DNA of 64,000 nucleotides from Urbifossiella limnaea (GCF_007747215.1 NZ_CP036273.1:682001-746000), one strand, 5' to 3'; shown: positions 37,531 to 46,822, counted from the stretch's first letter. The notes: a model not told the origin generated them from the letters alone. Translations and numbers: made by a program.

Positions 37531-38606
37531 GCGGTCTCCTTCGGGCGGCGGTAGAACGGGAGCGGGACGACGGCGGCCGGCAGATGCGTGCCGCGGGCGT
37601 CCACCAGCAATCGGGTGCCGGGGGCGGCCAGCTCGCGCGGTACGTACCCCATGGCGATCGACTTGCCGAGCCACGGGGCGAAGCTGCCGCTCGTCACGGT
37701 GCCGACCGGCGCCGCGTCGGGCGCGAGAATCGGGCAGCCTTCGCGGGCGGCGCGGGTGCCTTCGAGTTCGAGCCCGACGCGCACCGGGCCGGACACCTGC
37801 TTCAAGGCGTCGCGGCCGATGAAGTCGCCCTTGTCGAACTTCACCGCCCAGCCGAGGCCGGCGCGGATGGGGTCGGTCTGCTCGTTCAACTCGTGGCCGT
37901 AGAGCGGCATCGCGGCTTCGAGCCGCAGCGTGTCGCGCGCCCCGAGGCCGCAAGGGGCGGCGCCGCGGGCCAATAGTTCGTCCCACAGCGTCGGGCCGAG
38001 GGCGTTCGGCAGCATCACCTCGAAGCCGTCCTCGCCGGTGTAGCCGGTGCGGCTGACGACGCAGCCCTTCCCCTGGTAGCGCGTCGGGGTGGCGAAGTAA
38101 TACTTCAGCGCCGACACGTCGGCGTCGAACAGCCCGGCCACGATCTCGACCGACCGCGGGCCTTGCAACGCGATCATTGTCGTGCCGTCGGTCTGGTCCT
38201 GAATCTCGACGCTCAGCCCCGCGCGGTGCGCTTCCAGCCACGCGCAAATCTTCGCGCGGTTGGAGGCGTTCACGACCGCGGCGAAGCCGTAGGGCCAGCG
38301 GTAGACGAGGATGTCGTCGAGAATGCCACCGGCCTCGTTGCACACGAGGCCGTAGCGGACCTGGCCGTCCTTCATCGTGGCGACGGAGTTGGTGAACACC
38401 TTCTCGAGCAGGGCCAGCGCGTCCGGGCCGCCGAAGCTGAGGCGGGCCATGTGGGAAACGTCGAACAGGCCGGCGGCGGTGCGGACCGCCTTGTGCTCGG
38501 CGGCGATGCCGGCGTACTGGACGGGCATGTCCCAGCCGGCGAACGGGACGACGCGGGCCTTCAGCGCGACGTGGCGGTCGTACAGGGCGGTGCGGCGGTT
38601 GGACAT
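37527..38606 (-). CDS. gcvT: Aminomethyltransferase (glycine cleavage T protein)
   Basis: 359 residues. Conserved parts include ARVVPFAGWDMPVQYAG, FDVSHMARLSFGG, SRTGYTGEDGFEVML and the GLGARDTLRLEAAMPLYGHEL block. It releases ammonia from the aminomethyl-lipoyl intermediate and forms methylene-tetrahydrofolate. It is the first gene of the operon, with 176 bp upstream before the convergently placed end of the PRC-barrel gene. I looked there for a glycine riboswitch and found none of its conserved boxes; the stretch holds only GC-rich inverted segments. Confidence 0.96.
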   Translation of the reverse strand: MSNRRTALYDRHVALKARVVPFAGWDMPVQYAGIAAEHKAVRTAAGLFDVSHMARLSFGGPDALALLEKVFTNSVATMKDGQVRYGLVCNEAGGILDDILVYRWPYGFAAVVNASNRAKICAWLEAHRAGLSVEIQDQTDGTTMIALQGPRSVEIVAGLFDADVSALKYYFATPTRYQGKGCVVSRTGYTGEDGFEVMLPNALGPTLWDELLARGAAPCGLGARDTLRLEAAMPLYGHELNEQTDPIRAGLGWAVKFDKGDFIGRDALKQVSGPVRVGLELEGTRAAREGCPILAPDAAPVGTVTSGSFAPWLGKSIAMGYVPRELAAPGTRLLVDARGTHLPAAVVPLPFYRRPKETA

Positions 38607-38782
38607 GCGGACCCCTCACGCCGCCGGCGGGAGAGGTGGCCGGCGGAACGGCACAGGGCGGCCCCGGTGGGAGCCGCCCCGCGATGAGAGTATCCTAGCC
38701 GAACGGTCCGACTTTTCCACCCGTCCGACCCGCTGGCGGCCTCGCACCGTGGCACGCCGCCGCACGCGGCCGGGGTACCGCC

Positions 38783-39295
38783 TTACCGGCGCTCGATGCG
38801 GCGCTCGATGCGGCGGAACTCGCCCGGGGTCAGCCCGTAGGCCCGGTACACCTCGGTCCGGTACGTCGGGGTGAAGAACTGCGGGTACGCCTGGACGGTG
38901 TAGGTGGGCATCATCTGCCACCGCTGCACCGGGATGTCCACGACGGCCGTCCGCTGCGCCGGGTTGAACGTGGCCGCGGCCCACGGCACGGTCGTCAGCT
39001 TGCCGTCGGCGGCGGCGACGATCAGGTACTCCACGTCGCCGCCGGCGCTGAACACGATGTCGTCCACGGTGCCGACGGCCGTGTTGCTCTGGATGGCCAC
39101 CTTCGTGCCGATGATGTCCTTGGCCCGGTAGGCCGCGAGGTTCGCGGCGGGCTGCACCGGCTGCGCGGGCTGCACCGCCGTGCCCGGCTGCACCGGCACG
39201 GGTACCGGCTGGACGGCGGGGGCGGGCTGCTGGGCGGTGGCGACACCGGCCGCGGCGAGGGTGGCGGCCAGCGTGCGGAACAGGTTACGGGTCAT
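38783..39295 (-). CDS. Exported PRC-barrel domain protein
   Basis: 170 residues with a signal peptide (residues 1-21), a Gln/Pro/Val-rich linker of about 25 residues, then a PRC-barrel-like domain (RAKDIIGTKVAIQSNTAVG, DIVFSAGGDVEYLIV) and a basic tail (EFRRIERRIERR). Exported PRC-barrel proteins are common in planctomycetes, and their role (surface binding or stress) is not established. The basic end repeats RIERR twice. It stands alone. Confidence 0.75.
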   Translation of the reverse strand: MTRNLFRTLAATLAAAGVATAQQPAPAVQPVPVPVQPGTAVQPAQPVQPAANLAAYRAKDIIGTKVAIQSNTAVGTVDDIVFSAGGDVEYLIVAAADGKLTTVPWAAATFNPAQRTAVVDIPVQRWQMMPTYTVQAYPQFFTPTYRTEVYRAYGLTPGEFRRIERRIERR

Positions 39296-39354
39296 TATTC
39301 GAGCACTCTCGGGTTGCGGGCGACCACCCCACCCCCGAGCATCCGGCGTGCCGC

Positions 39355-39615
39355 TCAGTCGCTCCCGCCGAGGTCGTGGTCGTCGACGACGGCACGGAGG
39401 CGGTGGAGCCTACGGGTCGGGGCGGGGGTGTCGTTGGCGGAGCGGGCCGGCTCGGCGCCGAAGTCGGGTCGGTCGGCGGCCGGGATGAGCCGGAGCCGGA
39501 TGGCCAGCGGTTCGGCGTCCCGCCGGTCCACGGACACGAGCAGTTCCTGCGTCTCGGCGAGCAGGAATCCCACGGGCACGTCCACCTTCAGCGAGTCGCG
39601 TTCGGCCTGGGCCAT
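39355..39615 (-). CDS. Small hypothetical protein
   Basis: 86 residues starting at ATG 39615 with GGAGG upstream: SLKVDVPVGFLLAETQELLVSV looks like one small alpha/beta unit; the rest is charged and Pro/Arg-rich. No family recognised. The longer upstream frame runs through an inverted repeat and is not supported. Confidence 0.45.
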   Translation of the reverse strand: MAQAERDSLKVDVPVGFLLAETQELLVSVDRRDAEPLAIRLRLIPAADRPDFGAEPARSANDTPAPTRRLHRLRAVVDDHDLGGSD

Positions 39616-39655
39616 GGTCAACCTCCAGAAGGGGCAGAAGGGCGGCTCCGGCGGG

Positions 39656-39748
39656 GTTTCGAGCTTCGAGTTGGTACGCACCAACCCGCGCGGCAGAACC
39701 TCGGAGGGTGCTCCGACCACACGAAGCTTTGAACTCGAAACTCGAAAC
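39656..39748. repeat. Inverted-repeat element, family E (GTTTCGAG arms)
   Basis: Arms GTTTCGAGCTTCGAGTT (39656-39672) and the complement of 39732-39748 match at 16 of 17 bases and contain tandem TTCGAG units. The loop also has a small dyad TTGGTACGCACCAA. Lower GC than the neighbourhood. The remaining non-coding sequence to 40008 shows no gene; the WD40 gene promoter must be in it. Confidence 0.7.
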
Positions 39749-40008
39749 GATTCCGGGAGCCGTGCGGGGCGACGGGACCGGCGGCTGCGAGCAACCCGCC
39801 CGGTGGGAGAGGGGATACCGGGTGGGGGGCCGCGCTTCAACAGCGCCAAATTACACGACGCGCGGGACGATTCCGAGAACAAAGTCGGAAAAAATGACAA
39901 ACGGGTCGGAATACGAGGTTCGGTCCGATCGACCGGGCAAGCGCCGGGGTTTGGGCGCTGGGCGGGTCCGACGTTGAACCCGCAACCCCGGCGTGCTACG
40001 ACGGCGGC

Positions 40009-40923
40009 ATGCGGGTACTCGACACAACCGACGTGAAAGACGTGCAGGCGCTAGCGTTCTCGCCTGATGGCCGGTACCTCGCCGCCGGGACGAACCGCCA
40101 GGGGTTCGTCGTCCACGACCTCGCCGGCGGCGGCGCCGCCCGCGTCGGGCCGGACGGGTTCCGGTGGGCGCTCCGTATCGGCTTCGAGCCCGGCGGGGCG
40201 GTCGTCGCGACGACGACCGACGGCCGGACCCGGTTCGACCCGGCGACCGGGGGCCGCCTCGGGGTCGGGCCGTTCGACCCGGACGGCCCGCGCCCCGTGC
40301 CTTTCTTTGACTCGTCGGCCGCGGGCACCCGGCTGGCGACCGTTCAGTTCTGGAGCCCGCGGTCGCGGCTGATCTGTTGGGACGCAGCCGACGATGGTTG
40401 GGAACGGAGGTGGTTCGTGGACGACCGCCCCGCCTACTGCCCCCCGGCGGTGTCCCCGGCCGGCGACCGCGTCGCCTTCTTCGCCGCCGAAACCCTCGGC
40501 GCCGGGGCCGCGCAACAGTTGCTCGTGTTCGACGCCGACTCCGGCGAGCCGGTCGGGGCAGGCACGTACCCGTTTGCGGAGCTACACGGTCCGTGCTACC
40601 AGCCGGGGGGGCGGCAGATCGTCGTGCCTCACGCCGGCGTGTTGGTGGTGTGGGACGCCCGCGTCCTGGGGAAGCCGGCGCGGGTGAAGAACGACACGCG
40701 GCAGCACTTCACCGCGGCGGCGTTCCACCCGTCGGGCCGCTACCTGTTCACCACCAGCAACGACGCCACCGTCACCGTGTGGGACACCGACGAGTGGGTG
40801 CGGGTGAAGCGGTTCGCGTGGGAGGTCGGCCGGCTGCGCTCCGTGGCGGTCAGCGCCGACGGGCTCCTCGCAGCCGCGGGGTCCGACCGCGGCCGCGTCG
40901 TCGTGTGGGACGTGGACGTCTGA
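40009..40923 (+). CDS. WD40 repeat protein
   Basis: 304 residues with at least five WD40-like blades. The clearest are ALAFSPDGRYLAAGTNRQGF (start), AAFHPSGRYLFTTSNDATVTVWD and SVAVSADGLLAAAGSDRGRVVVWD (end). The central blades are degenerate. There is no signal peptide or extra domain, so it should be a cytosolic seven-bladed propeller used for protein binding. It is convergent with the PQQ-repeat gene, 2 bp between stops. Confidence 0.85.
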   Translation: MRVLDTTDVKDVQALAFSPDGRYLAAGTNRQGFVVHDLAGGGAARVGPDGFRWALRIGFEPGGAVVATTTDGRTRFDPATGGRLGVGPFDPDGPRPVPFFDSSAAGTRLATVQFWSPRSRLICWDAADDGWERRWFVDDRPAYCPPAVSPAGDRVAFFAAETLGAGAAQQLLVFDADSGEPVGAGTYPFAELHGPCYQPGGRQIVVPHAGVLVVWDARVLGKPARVKNDTRQHFTAAAFHPSGRYLFTTSNDATVTVWDTDEWVRVKRFAWEVGRLRSVAVSADGLLAAAGSDRGRVVVWDVDV

Positions 40924-40925
40924 CC

Positions 40926-42161
40926 TCACTTCTCCCCGACGCAGCACACGTAGCGGTTCGTCCGCAGGTACAGCCGACCGCCGGCTACCGCGGGGCTGGA
41001 GAGGAAGTCCCCCCGCTCGCCGAACGTGTTCGAGGCCAGCAGCTCGAACGCCGGCTTCGCCGCCACCACGTACATCGTGCCGCTGCGGCCGGGGTAGTAA
41101 ATCCGCCCGCCCGCCAGCACCGGCGAGCCGTACACCCCGTCGCCGCGGCCGACCCGCTCCTCGTACACCACCCGGCCCGTCTTCGCGTCGGCGCAGAAGG
41201 CCATCCCCTGGTTGTCGTGCATCCAGTACAGGTGCCCCTCGTGCAGCACCGGGCTCGGCACGTTCGTCCCCTTCTTGCTCGTCCACAGGCGGTGCGTCCG
41301 GGTCACGTCGCCGGTGCCGCCGAGCTTCACCGCCAGCCCGCCGCCGGGTCGGCCGCCCAGCGCGTACGCCACGCCGTCGCCCACCACCACCGACGGCACC
41401 ATGTACCACGGGATGTCGGTGGCGCTGCTCCACAACTCCCGGCCGCTCGCCGGGTCCACCGCGAACAGCTTGCCGAACGACGCCATCACTAGTTCCGGCC
41501 GGCCGGCGTGCGTCGTCAGCACCGGCGTGTTCCACGACTCCTTCACGTTCCGCACCCGCCACGCCTCCTTCCCGGTAGCCGGGTCCAGTGACACCAGGCT
41601 GTCACTCTCGACGCTGGCGTTCACGACCACCTTCCCGGCCGCGAGCACGACCGACGCCGCCGAGCCCCAGCCGTTCAGGCCCGAGCCCACGTCGGCGCGC
41701 CACAATTCCTTGCCGCCGTGGTCGAAGGCGACGACGCCGGACTTGCCGAAGAACGTGTACAGCCGGGTGGCGTCGGCGGCGGGCGTGGCGGAGGCGTAGC
41801 CGTGGCCGTCGCGGATGTTCTCCTGCTCCGGCAGCTTCGGGGCCACGTCGCGGGTCCACAGCAGCTTGCCGGTGCCGCGGTCCAGCGCGACGACGTGGAG
41901 CTTCAGCCCGCTCTGGTTCGGGCCGCGGCCGTCGTACCCGGAGTAGCAGGTGACGAAGACGCGGTCGCCGACGACGACCGGCGTGGCCGTGCCGGCGCCG
42001 GGCAGGTCGGTCTTCCACACGACGTTCTTGGTGGCGCCCCACGTGAGCGGCGCGGCCGTGGGGCTGGTGCCGGAGCCGTCGGCGCCGCGGAACGCGGGCC
42101 AGTCCTGGGCGGCTGCGGTGGCGGCGAGGAGGAACACGGCGGGCACGGCGACGCGGCGCAT
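40926..42161 (-). CDS. Exported PQQ-like beta-propeller protein
   Basis: 411 residues with a signal peptide (MRRVAVPAVFLLAATAAAQ), the planctomycete opening DWPAFRGADGSG, and repeated propeller strands with the A-W motif: ALDRGTGKLLWTRDV, AFDHGGKELWRADVG, SLDPATGKEAWRVRN, AVDPASGRELWSSAT. PQQ-binding enzyme residues are not apparent, so this is a structural or binding propeller (BamB/PQQ_2-like) rather than a dehydrogenase. Paralogues are very numerous in planctomycetes. Stand-alone gene. Confidence 0.87.
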   Translation of the reverse strand: MRRVAVPAVFLLAATAAAQDWPAFRGADGSGTSPTAAPLTWGATKNVVWKTDLPGAGTATPVVVGDRVFVTCYSGYDGRGPNQSGLKLHVVALDRGTGKLLWTRDVAPKLPEQENIRDGHGYASATPAADATRLYTFFGKSGVVAFDHGGKELWRADVGSGLNGWGSAASVVLAAGKVVVNASVESDSLVSLDPATGKEAWRVRNVKESWNTPVLTTHAGRPELVMASFGKLFAVDPASGRELWSSATDIPWYMVPSVVVGDGVAYALGGRPGGGLAVKLGGTGDVTRTHRLWTSKKGTNVPSPVLHEGHLYWMHDNQGMAFCADAKTGRVVYEERVGRGDGVYGSPVLAGGRIYYPGRSGTMYVVAAKPAFELLASNTFGERGDFLSSPAVAGGRLYLRTNRYVCCVGEK

Positions 42162-42283
42162 GGGAGAGCTCCGGAAGTTGGTGTGAGCGTACCCCGCCGC
42201 GCGGGCGGGGTCAAAGCGTTTGCGGGCCGGCGCCGGCTCCGGTAGCATGGCCGCCGGTCCGGCTCACTGGCAGGGAGTGCGGC

Positions 42284-42544
42284 ATGAAGAACGGCGTCTG
42301 CCCGAAGTGCGGCTGTACGGTCGTGATCCAGGGCGTGCGGGTGCTCGACCACGGGCACGGGAACCGGACCCACGACCTGTCGGTGGCGGTGGACGCGAAG
42401 CCGGACGCCTGGGTGTTCAAGGGCCGGGTGACCGGCGAGCTGTGGGCGTGCGTGTGCGGGGCGTGCGGGTTCACCGAGCTGTACGCGACCAACCTGGATG
42501 AGCTGGTGAAGGCTGCTGCGGTGGTGCCTCCGGCGGAGGCGTGA
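42284..42544 (+). CDS. Small zinc-ribbon protein
   Basis: 86 residues with two Cys knuckles, GVCPKCGCTVV at the start and WACVCGACGFTELYAT in the middle, the layout of a zinc ribbon in which the second knuckle ends in a strand. Between them lies a His-rich stretch (VLDHGHGNRTHDL). Similar small proteins occur widely without assigned function. It is followed by a perfect hairpin terminator. Confidence 0.75.
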   Translation: MKNGVCPKCGCTVVIQGVRVLDHGHGNRTHDLSVAVDAKPDAWVFKGRVTGELWACVCGACGFTELYATNLDELVKAAAVVPPAEA

Positions 42545-42551
42545 AACGCGA

Positions 42552-42577
42552 AACGCCGGGCCTTGCGGCCCGGCGTT
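42552..42577. terminator. Bidirectional hairpin terminator
   Basis: An 11-bp perfect stem (AACGCCGGGCC / GGCCCGGCGTT) with a TTGC loop lies between the zinc-ribbon gene and the convergent tRNA. The outer A/T pairs give short A and T tracts on both strands. Confidence 0.8.
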
Positions 42578-42583
42578 CACGAG

Positions 42584-42656
42584 TGGAGCGAGGGGGAGTT
42601 GAACCCCCGACCTCTGCAGTGCGATTGCAGCGCTCTCCCAACTGAGCTACCGCCCC
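42584..42656 (-). tRNA. tRNA-Ala (anticodon CGC)
   Basis: 73 bases fold into a full cloverleaf: 7-bp acceptor, D-arm GCTC/GAGC, anticodon stem CTGCA/TGCAG with loop ATCGCAC (anticodon CGC), variable AGGTC and T-arm GGGGG/CCCCC with TTCAACT. The G3-T70 wobble pair, the alanine identity element, is present. The 3' CCA is not encoded (A73 is followed by CTC), so it must be added after transcription. It reads GCG, a frequent codon in this GC-rich genome. Confidence 0.95.
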
Positions 42657-42833
42657 GTGCCACCCATCTTAGTACCACCCCCGGCCCGCCGACAAGGGGG
42701 ATACCGCCCGGCAACGAGGGCGGGAAAAATTTGTGTACATCCGTACCCTAAGTTCCGATTCGGGGTGTGTCAAGTCAATCGCGGCAGGTTCGCGGCGAAT
42801 TCCCCTGCGGACCCGCGCCGCCCGAGGCTGCCC

Positions 42834-43904
42834 ATGTCGCTCCGCCTCTCCGCCCTCGTGCTGACGACACTCACCCTCCCCGCTCCGGTTCGCGCCCGGG
42901 ACGACCCCGCCGTGTCGTTCGACGCCGTGCTGGCGAGCGCCGGCGCGCGGAAGCAGCTGTACCACGACAACAAGCGGATCACCTTCACCGCACGAATCTA
43001 CGCGCTGGAACTGAAGGACGGCCGGGTCACGTCCACGCTCGGGGCGGACTTCGACGCCGAAGAAGTCCTCGACGCCGCGGGGCGCCGGCGGGCCACGACC
43101 ACCGCATCCCGCCTCCCGTCGCGGAAGGTGAACGTCGGGTCGTACTCGGCGCCGGACTTCTACTTCCGGGTGGTTCCGGACCAGGACCGGTTCACCATCG
43201 ACGAGTTGAACAGCCGGGCCAGTTCCGTCCAGCGCTACCTCACGCACGCCACCCACGGCCCCGGCCTGCTGCCGTCGTCGTTCGACGGGCACCGCAGCGT
43301 CGAGCTCCTGACATTCCTGCTGGCGGACGGCAGCAACTACGCGTACGCCGTGACCCTCGGCCCGCCGACGTTGGAGGCGAAGTTCGGCCGGGAGGTGCTC
43401 GCCGTCCCGTCGACGCTGACCCCGCTGAGGGGCGTGGACCCGAAGTGGGGCGACGGCGTGATCCGGCAGACGAGCTACTTCGACCCGGCCCACGCCCACG
43501 TGTTCCTGGGGTCGGAGGCCGAGCACCCGGGCACCGAGGCCCGGCCGTGGCCGCACCGGCAGACGTGCGTGCTGGAGTACGAGCCGCGCCACGACGGCCG
43601 GCCGGTGCCGCGGCGGTTCGCCCGCCACGTCCGGCCCGAAGGGGGGGAGCCGCTGGTGGAGTACGAAGTGGAGTTCACCCGCTACGAGGACTACGCCCCG
43701 ACCGCGGACGACTTCCGGCTGGAGGCCCGGTACGGCCTCACCACCCCGGCCGGGCCGGACGACAAGAAGCTGGTCGGGGTGCGGTCGGGGACTGAATCGC
43801 CGGCGTGGCCGTGGAGGTCGGTCGCCGCCGGCGCGGTGGTGGTGGCCGGGGCCGGGGTGGTCGGGCTTGTGGCGTACCGGCGCCGCCGGCGGACGGATCG
43901 CTGA
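42834..43904 (+). CDS. Exported hypothetical protein with C-terminal membrane anchor
   Basis: 356 residues with a signal peptide (LSALVLTTLTLPAPVRA) and a C-terminal span (VAAGAVVVAGAGVVGLVAY) followed by RRRRR, giving a periplasmic or surface domain anchored from the C-terminus. The central region is beta-rich with no motif I know (FYFRVVPDQDRFTIDELN, SYFDPAHAHVFLGSEAEHPG). The gap after the tRNA (42657-42833) shows no other feature. Function unknown. Confidence 0.65.
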   Translation: MSLRLSALVLTTLTLPAPVRARDDPAVSFDAVLASAGARKQLYHDNKRITFTARIYALELKDGRVTSTLGADFDAEEVLDAAGRRRATTTASRLPSRKVNVGSYSAPDFYFRVVPDQDRFTIDELNSRASSVQRYLTHATHGPGLLPSSFDGHRSVELLTFLLADGSNYAYAVTLGPPTLEAKFGREVLAVPSTLTPLRGVDPKWGDGVIRQTSYFDPAHAHVFLGSEAEHPGTEARPWPHRQTCVLEYEPRHDGRPVPRRFARHVRPEGGEPLVEYEVEFTRYEDYAPTADDFRLEARYGLTTPAGPDDKKLVGVRSGTESPAWPWRSVAAGAVVVAGAGVVGLVAYRRRRRTDR

Positions 43905-43966
43905 CCCCGCCTCTGGCCCCGCGTGCCCCGCGGCGGTAGGATGCGGCCGACCCCGGAGCCGCCGCC

Positions 43967-45013
43967 GTGACCGAACTGCCGCCGTGGCGCGACCCGTCCG
44001 CCGTGCGCACCGCCGCCGCCGCCGTCATCGCCGCCGCCGCCGGGTGGTTCCTCCTCCGCGAACTCGGGCCCGTCGTCCGGCCGCTGCTGTTCGCCGTCAT
44101 CCTCGCCTACGTCATCCTGCCGTACCACAGCCGCCTCCGACACAAGATGTCGGCCGCCGCGTCGCTGGCGCTGCTCGGCGGGGCGGCCGTCCTCGTCGTC
44201 GCCGGGATCGCGGTGGTCGTGTACGCCAGCGCCCTCAGCCTCGCCGAGGAGCTGCCGGCGCTCCAGAAGCAGGCCGTCGCCCTGCTCCACGGCGGCGACG
44301 ACTGGGTGAAGGACCGGCTGCCGTGGCTCCACCGGGCCGAAGGGGGCAAGCAGATCGAGGAGCAACTCGCCGCGCAGGTGGCCGGGGTCGTGGCCCCCAT
44401 GCTGGCCGCGGCCGCGGGCATCGTCGGGGATGCGGTCGTGATCGGGCTGTACCTGCTGTTCCTGCTCGGCGAGGCGGCCCAACTGCCGGAGCGGGTGCGG
44501 GCCTCGTACCCGCCCGAGCGCGCCGACTCCATCCTGAAGGTGGCCGGCGACGTGAACGCGGCGATCGTCAGCTACCTGAAGGCGAAGGTGATTTCGAGCC
44601 TGGCCATCGCCGCGCCGGTGGGGCTGATCCTGGCCGCGTTCGGCGTGCCGTTCGCGCCGCTGTGGGCGGTGCTGACCTTCCTGTGCAACTTCATCCCCTA
44701 CATCGGCAGTGTGGTGGCGTACCTGCTGCCGGTGGGGTTCGCGTTCCTGCGGCTGCCGCTCGGGTGGCAGCCCGTGGCCGTGGCCGTGCTGGTGCTCGGG
44801 TGCCACTTGGCGAGCGCGATGCTGGTGGAGCCGATGCTGCTCGGCCGGGCGGTCGGCCTCAGCCCGCTGGTGATCCTCGGTTCGCTGGCGTTCTGGGGGC
44901 TGCTGTGGGGCGTGCCGGGGATGTTCCTGGCGGTGCCGCTCACAGTGGTGGCGGTGATCGTGATGGGGCACTTCGACACGACGCGGCCGCTGGCCCGGCT
45001 GCTGGGCGGGTAG
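43967..45013 (+). CDS. AI-2E family (PerM-like) transporter
   Basis: 348 residues with about eight membrane spans in the PerM pattern: two spans near residues 15-55, one near 65-85, a long soluble stretch (residues 100-190), then PVGLILAAFGVPFAPLWAVL, IPYIGSVVAYLLPVGFAFL and the signature LVEPMLLGRAVGLSPLVIL. The family exports autoinducer-2 or acts as a Na+/H+ antiporter; substrate is not deducible. GTG start at 43967. Confidence 0.88.
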   Translation: MTELPPWRDPSAVRTAAAAVIAAAAGWFLLRELGPVVRPLLFAVILAYVILPYHSRLRHKMSAAASLALLGGAAVLVVAGIAVVVYASALSLAEELPALQKQAVALLHGGDDWVKDRLPWLHRAEGGKQIEEQLAAQVAGVVAPMLAAAAGIVGDAVVIGLYLLFLLGEAAQLPERVRASYPPERADSILKVAGDVNAAIVSYLKAKVISSLAIAAPVGLILAAFGVPFAPLWAVLTFLCNFIPYIGSVVAYLLPVGFAFLRLPLGWQPVAVAVLVLGCHLASAMLVEPMLLGRAVGLSPLVILGSLAFWGLLWGVPGMFLAVPLTVVAVIVMGHFDTTRPLARLLGG

Positions 45014-45084
45014 CGCCGGCCACGTTGACCCCCACCCGCGAACCGGGTACACTGCCCCACGTCCACCGCCTTCCGGGGAATGCC

Positions 45085-45432
45085 GTGTTCGCGGCCGTGG
45101 TGCGAGTCCTGCTGCTGCTGGGGTGCGTGCCCCTGCTCCACCCGCCGGGCGTGTGCGCCTGCCGGGCGTGGGCGGCCGTCCTCCCCGCGCCGGACGCCGA
45201 CCACCACGACCACCACGACGACGGCGACTGCCCCCACTGCCCCGGCGCCACCGCCGACGCGGCGACGCCCCGCGCCCCGGATTCGGCGCCCGACCCCGTC
45301 ACCCTGTCCGTACCCGTCGTCGCCGCGGCCGCGGCCGCGGCGCCCGTCGTGGTGGGGACGCTGCCGCGAACCTCGGCCGCGTGGCCGTCCGCGCCACCGC
45401 TCTACCTGTCGCACTGCGCGCTCGTCTGCTAA
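45085..45432 (+). CDS. Small His/Cys-rich exported protein linked to metal efflux
   Basis: 115 residues from GTG 45085: hydrophobic N-terminus (VVRVLLLLGCVPLLHPPGVC), then a metal-binding-looking patch DADHHDHHDDGDCPHCPG and an Ala/Pro/Val-rich rest ending SHCALVC. Seven Cys and eight His in so short a protein argue for metal binding. It lies 53 bp upstream of the efflux adaptor gene and on the same strand; it may be a periplasmic metal chaperone or sensor, in the way CusF-like proteins precede CusBA, though it is not a CusF homologue. Confidence 0.6.
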   Translation: MFAAVVRVLLLLGCVPLLHPPGVCACRAWAAVLPAPDADHHDHHDDGDCPHCPGATADAATPRAPDSAPDPVTLSVPVVAAAAAAAPVVVGTLPRTSAAWPSAPPLYLSHCALVC

Positions 45433-45485
45433 CGGCTCCCGGCCCCCCGCTGGTTAACCCCCGGGCCGCGTAGGAGCACGTACCC

Positions 45486-46814
45486 GTGTCCGCACTCTCG
45501 TTCCGCGGCGTCGCCCGCGCGCTCGTCGCCGCCGTAGTTCTGGGCGGGGCCGCGGCGGCCGCCGTACACACCCGCGAGCGGTGGCAGCCCCTCCTGTTCC
45601 CCGTCGCCGCCGCGCCCGCCGACGACCACGCCGCCGCGCCGGCCGCGGCGACGGGGCGCGTCGTGCTGTCCGAGCAGGCGCAGAAGAACCTCGGCCTCAC
45701 GACCGCGCCGCTGACGCCGACCACGTTCTGGAAGACGGCCACGCTCCCCGGCATGGTCGTGGACCGGCCCGGCGTTACCGACCGCGGCGTGATCGCGCCG
45801 GCGACCGGCGTGGTGGCGAAGGTCCACAAGGCGGCCGGCGAGGCGGTGCGGCCCGGCGAGGTGCTGTTCACGCTGAAGCTGCTCAGCGAGTCGATCCACC
45901 TGACGCAGACGGAACTGTTCAAGGCCGCCCAGGACGCCGAGCTGGCGAAGGCGCAGCGGGCCACGCTCGCCTCGTCCGGCGTGGCGCCGCCGGCCCGGCT
46001 CACCGAGATCGACAACCAGCTGACGCGCCTCGCCGCCGCCGCGCGGGCGTACCGCGCCGACCTGCTCAACCGCGGCCTCACGCCCGAGCAGATCGACGCC
46101 GCCGCGGCCGGTACGTTCGCCACCGAGATGCGCGTGACGGCCCCGAGCCGGGCCCACGACGCGACCGGCGTCGAGCTGGAGGTGCAGGAGATTCGTGGCG
46201 AGCTCGGCCGGCTCGTGCAGAGCGGCGAGACGCTGTGCCTGCTGTCCGACCACCGGCTGCTCGCCGTCGAGGGGCGGGCGTTCCCCGACGAGGCGCCGCT
46301 GATCGACCGGGCGGCGCGGGGCGGGTGGCCGGTGGAGGTGGACTTCGGCGACGAGGGCTGGCCGTCGCACGGCCAGACGTTCCGCGTCGAGTACGTGGCT
46401 GCCACCATCGACCCCGAGAGTCGTACGTTCCGCTTCCGCTTCCCGCTGGACAACCAGGCCCGCGGCGACGGCAAGGACGAGTGGCGGTTCCGCCCCGGGC
46501 AGCGGGTGCGGGTGCTGGTGCGCGTCGAGAAGCTGGACGACGTGTTCGCGCTGCCTGCGGACGCCGTGGTCCGGGAGGGCGCCGAGGCGTACGTGTTCCG
46601 CCGCAACGGCGACAGCTTCGACCGCAAGCCGGTCCACGTGGTGTACCAGGACCGCCGGCACGCGGTGCTCGCCAACGACGGCAGCGTGTCGCCGGGGGCG
46701 CAGGTGGCGCAGTCGGGCGCGGCGCAGCTGAACCGGATGGCGAAGGCCGGCACCGGCGCCGCCCCGCCCGGCTACCACGTCCACGCCGACGGCAGTGTCC
46801 ACGCGAACCACTGA
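45486..46814 (+). CDS. RND efflux adaptor (CzcB/CusB-like membrane-fusion protein)
   Basis: 442 residues: N-terminal membrane anchor (residues 10-27), His/Ala-rich linker, the lipoyl-like half motifs (GVIAPATGVVAKVHKAAGEA and VRPGEVLFTLKLLSES), a coiled-coil hairpin (residues 130-215), the second lipoyl half, a beta-barrel (VDFGDEGWPSHGQTFRVEYV) and the membrane-proximal domain. The tail GYHVHADGSVHANH is His-rich, suggesting metal handling. It pairs with the pump gene 62 bp downstream; that gap is filled by an inverted repeat. Metal (Cu, Ag, Zn or Co) cannot be told apart from sequence. Confidence 0.9.
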   Translation: MSALSFRGVARALVAAVVLGGAAAAAVHTRERWQPLLFPVAAAPADDHAAAPAAATGRVVLSEQAQKNLGLTTAPLTPTTFWKTATLPGMVVDRPGVTDRGVIAPATGVVAKVHKAAGEAVRPGEVLFTLKLLSESIHLTQTELFKAAQDAELAKAQRATLASSGVAPPARLTEIDNQLTRLAAAARAYRADLLNRGLTPEQIDAAAAGTFATEMRVTAPSRAHDATGVELEVQEIRGELGRLVQSGETLCLLSDHRLLAVEGRAFPDEAPLIDRAARGGWPVEVDFGDEGWPSHGQTFRVEYVAATIDPESRTFRFRFPLDNQARGDGKDEWRFRPGQRVRVLVRVEKLDDVFALPADAVVREGAEAYVFRRNGDSFDRKPVHVVYQDRRHAVLANDGSVSPGAQVAQSGAAQLNRMAKAGTGAAPPGYHVHADGSVHANH

Positions 46815-46822
46815 TTGGGTTT

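Noticed and set aside
38607-38782. Glycine riboswitch upstream of gcvT
   Set aside because: None of the conserved aptamer boxes or tandem architecture is visible on the minus strand; only GC-rich inverted segments.
42563-42751. Plus-strand frame over the tRNA
   Set aside because: It runs through the tRNA gene and has no ribosome site; the SEGELNPRPLQC string is the translated tRNA complement, a known artefact.
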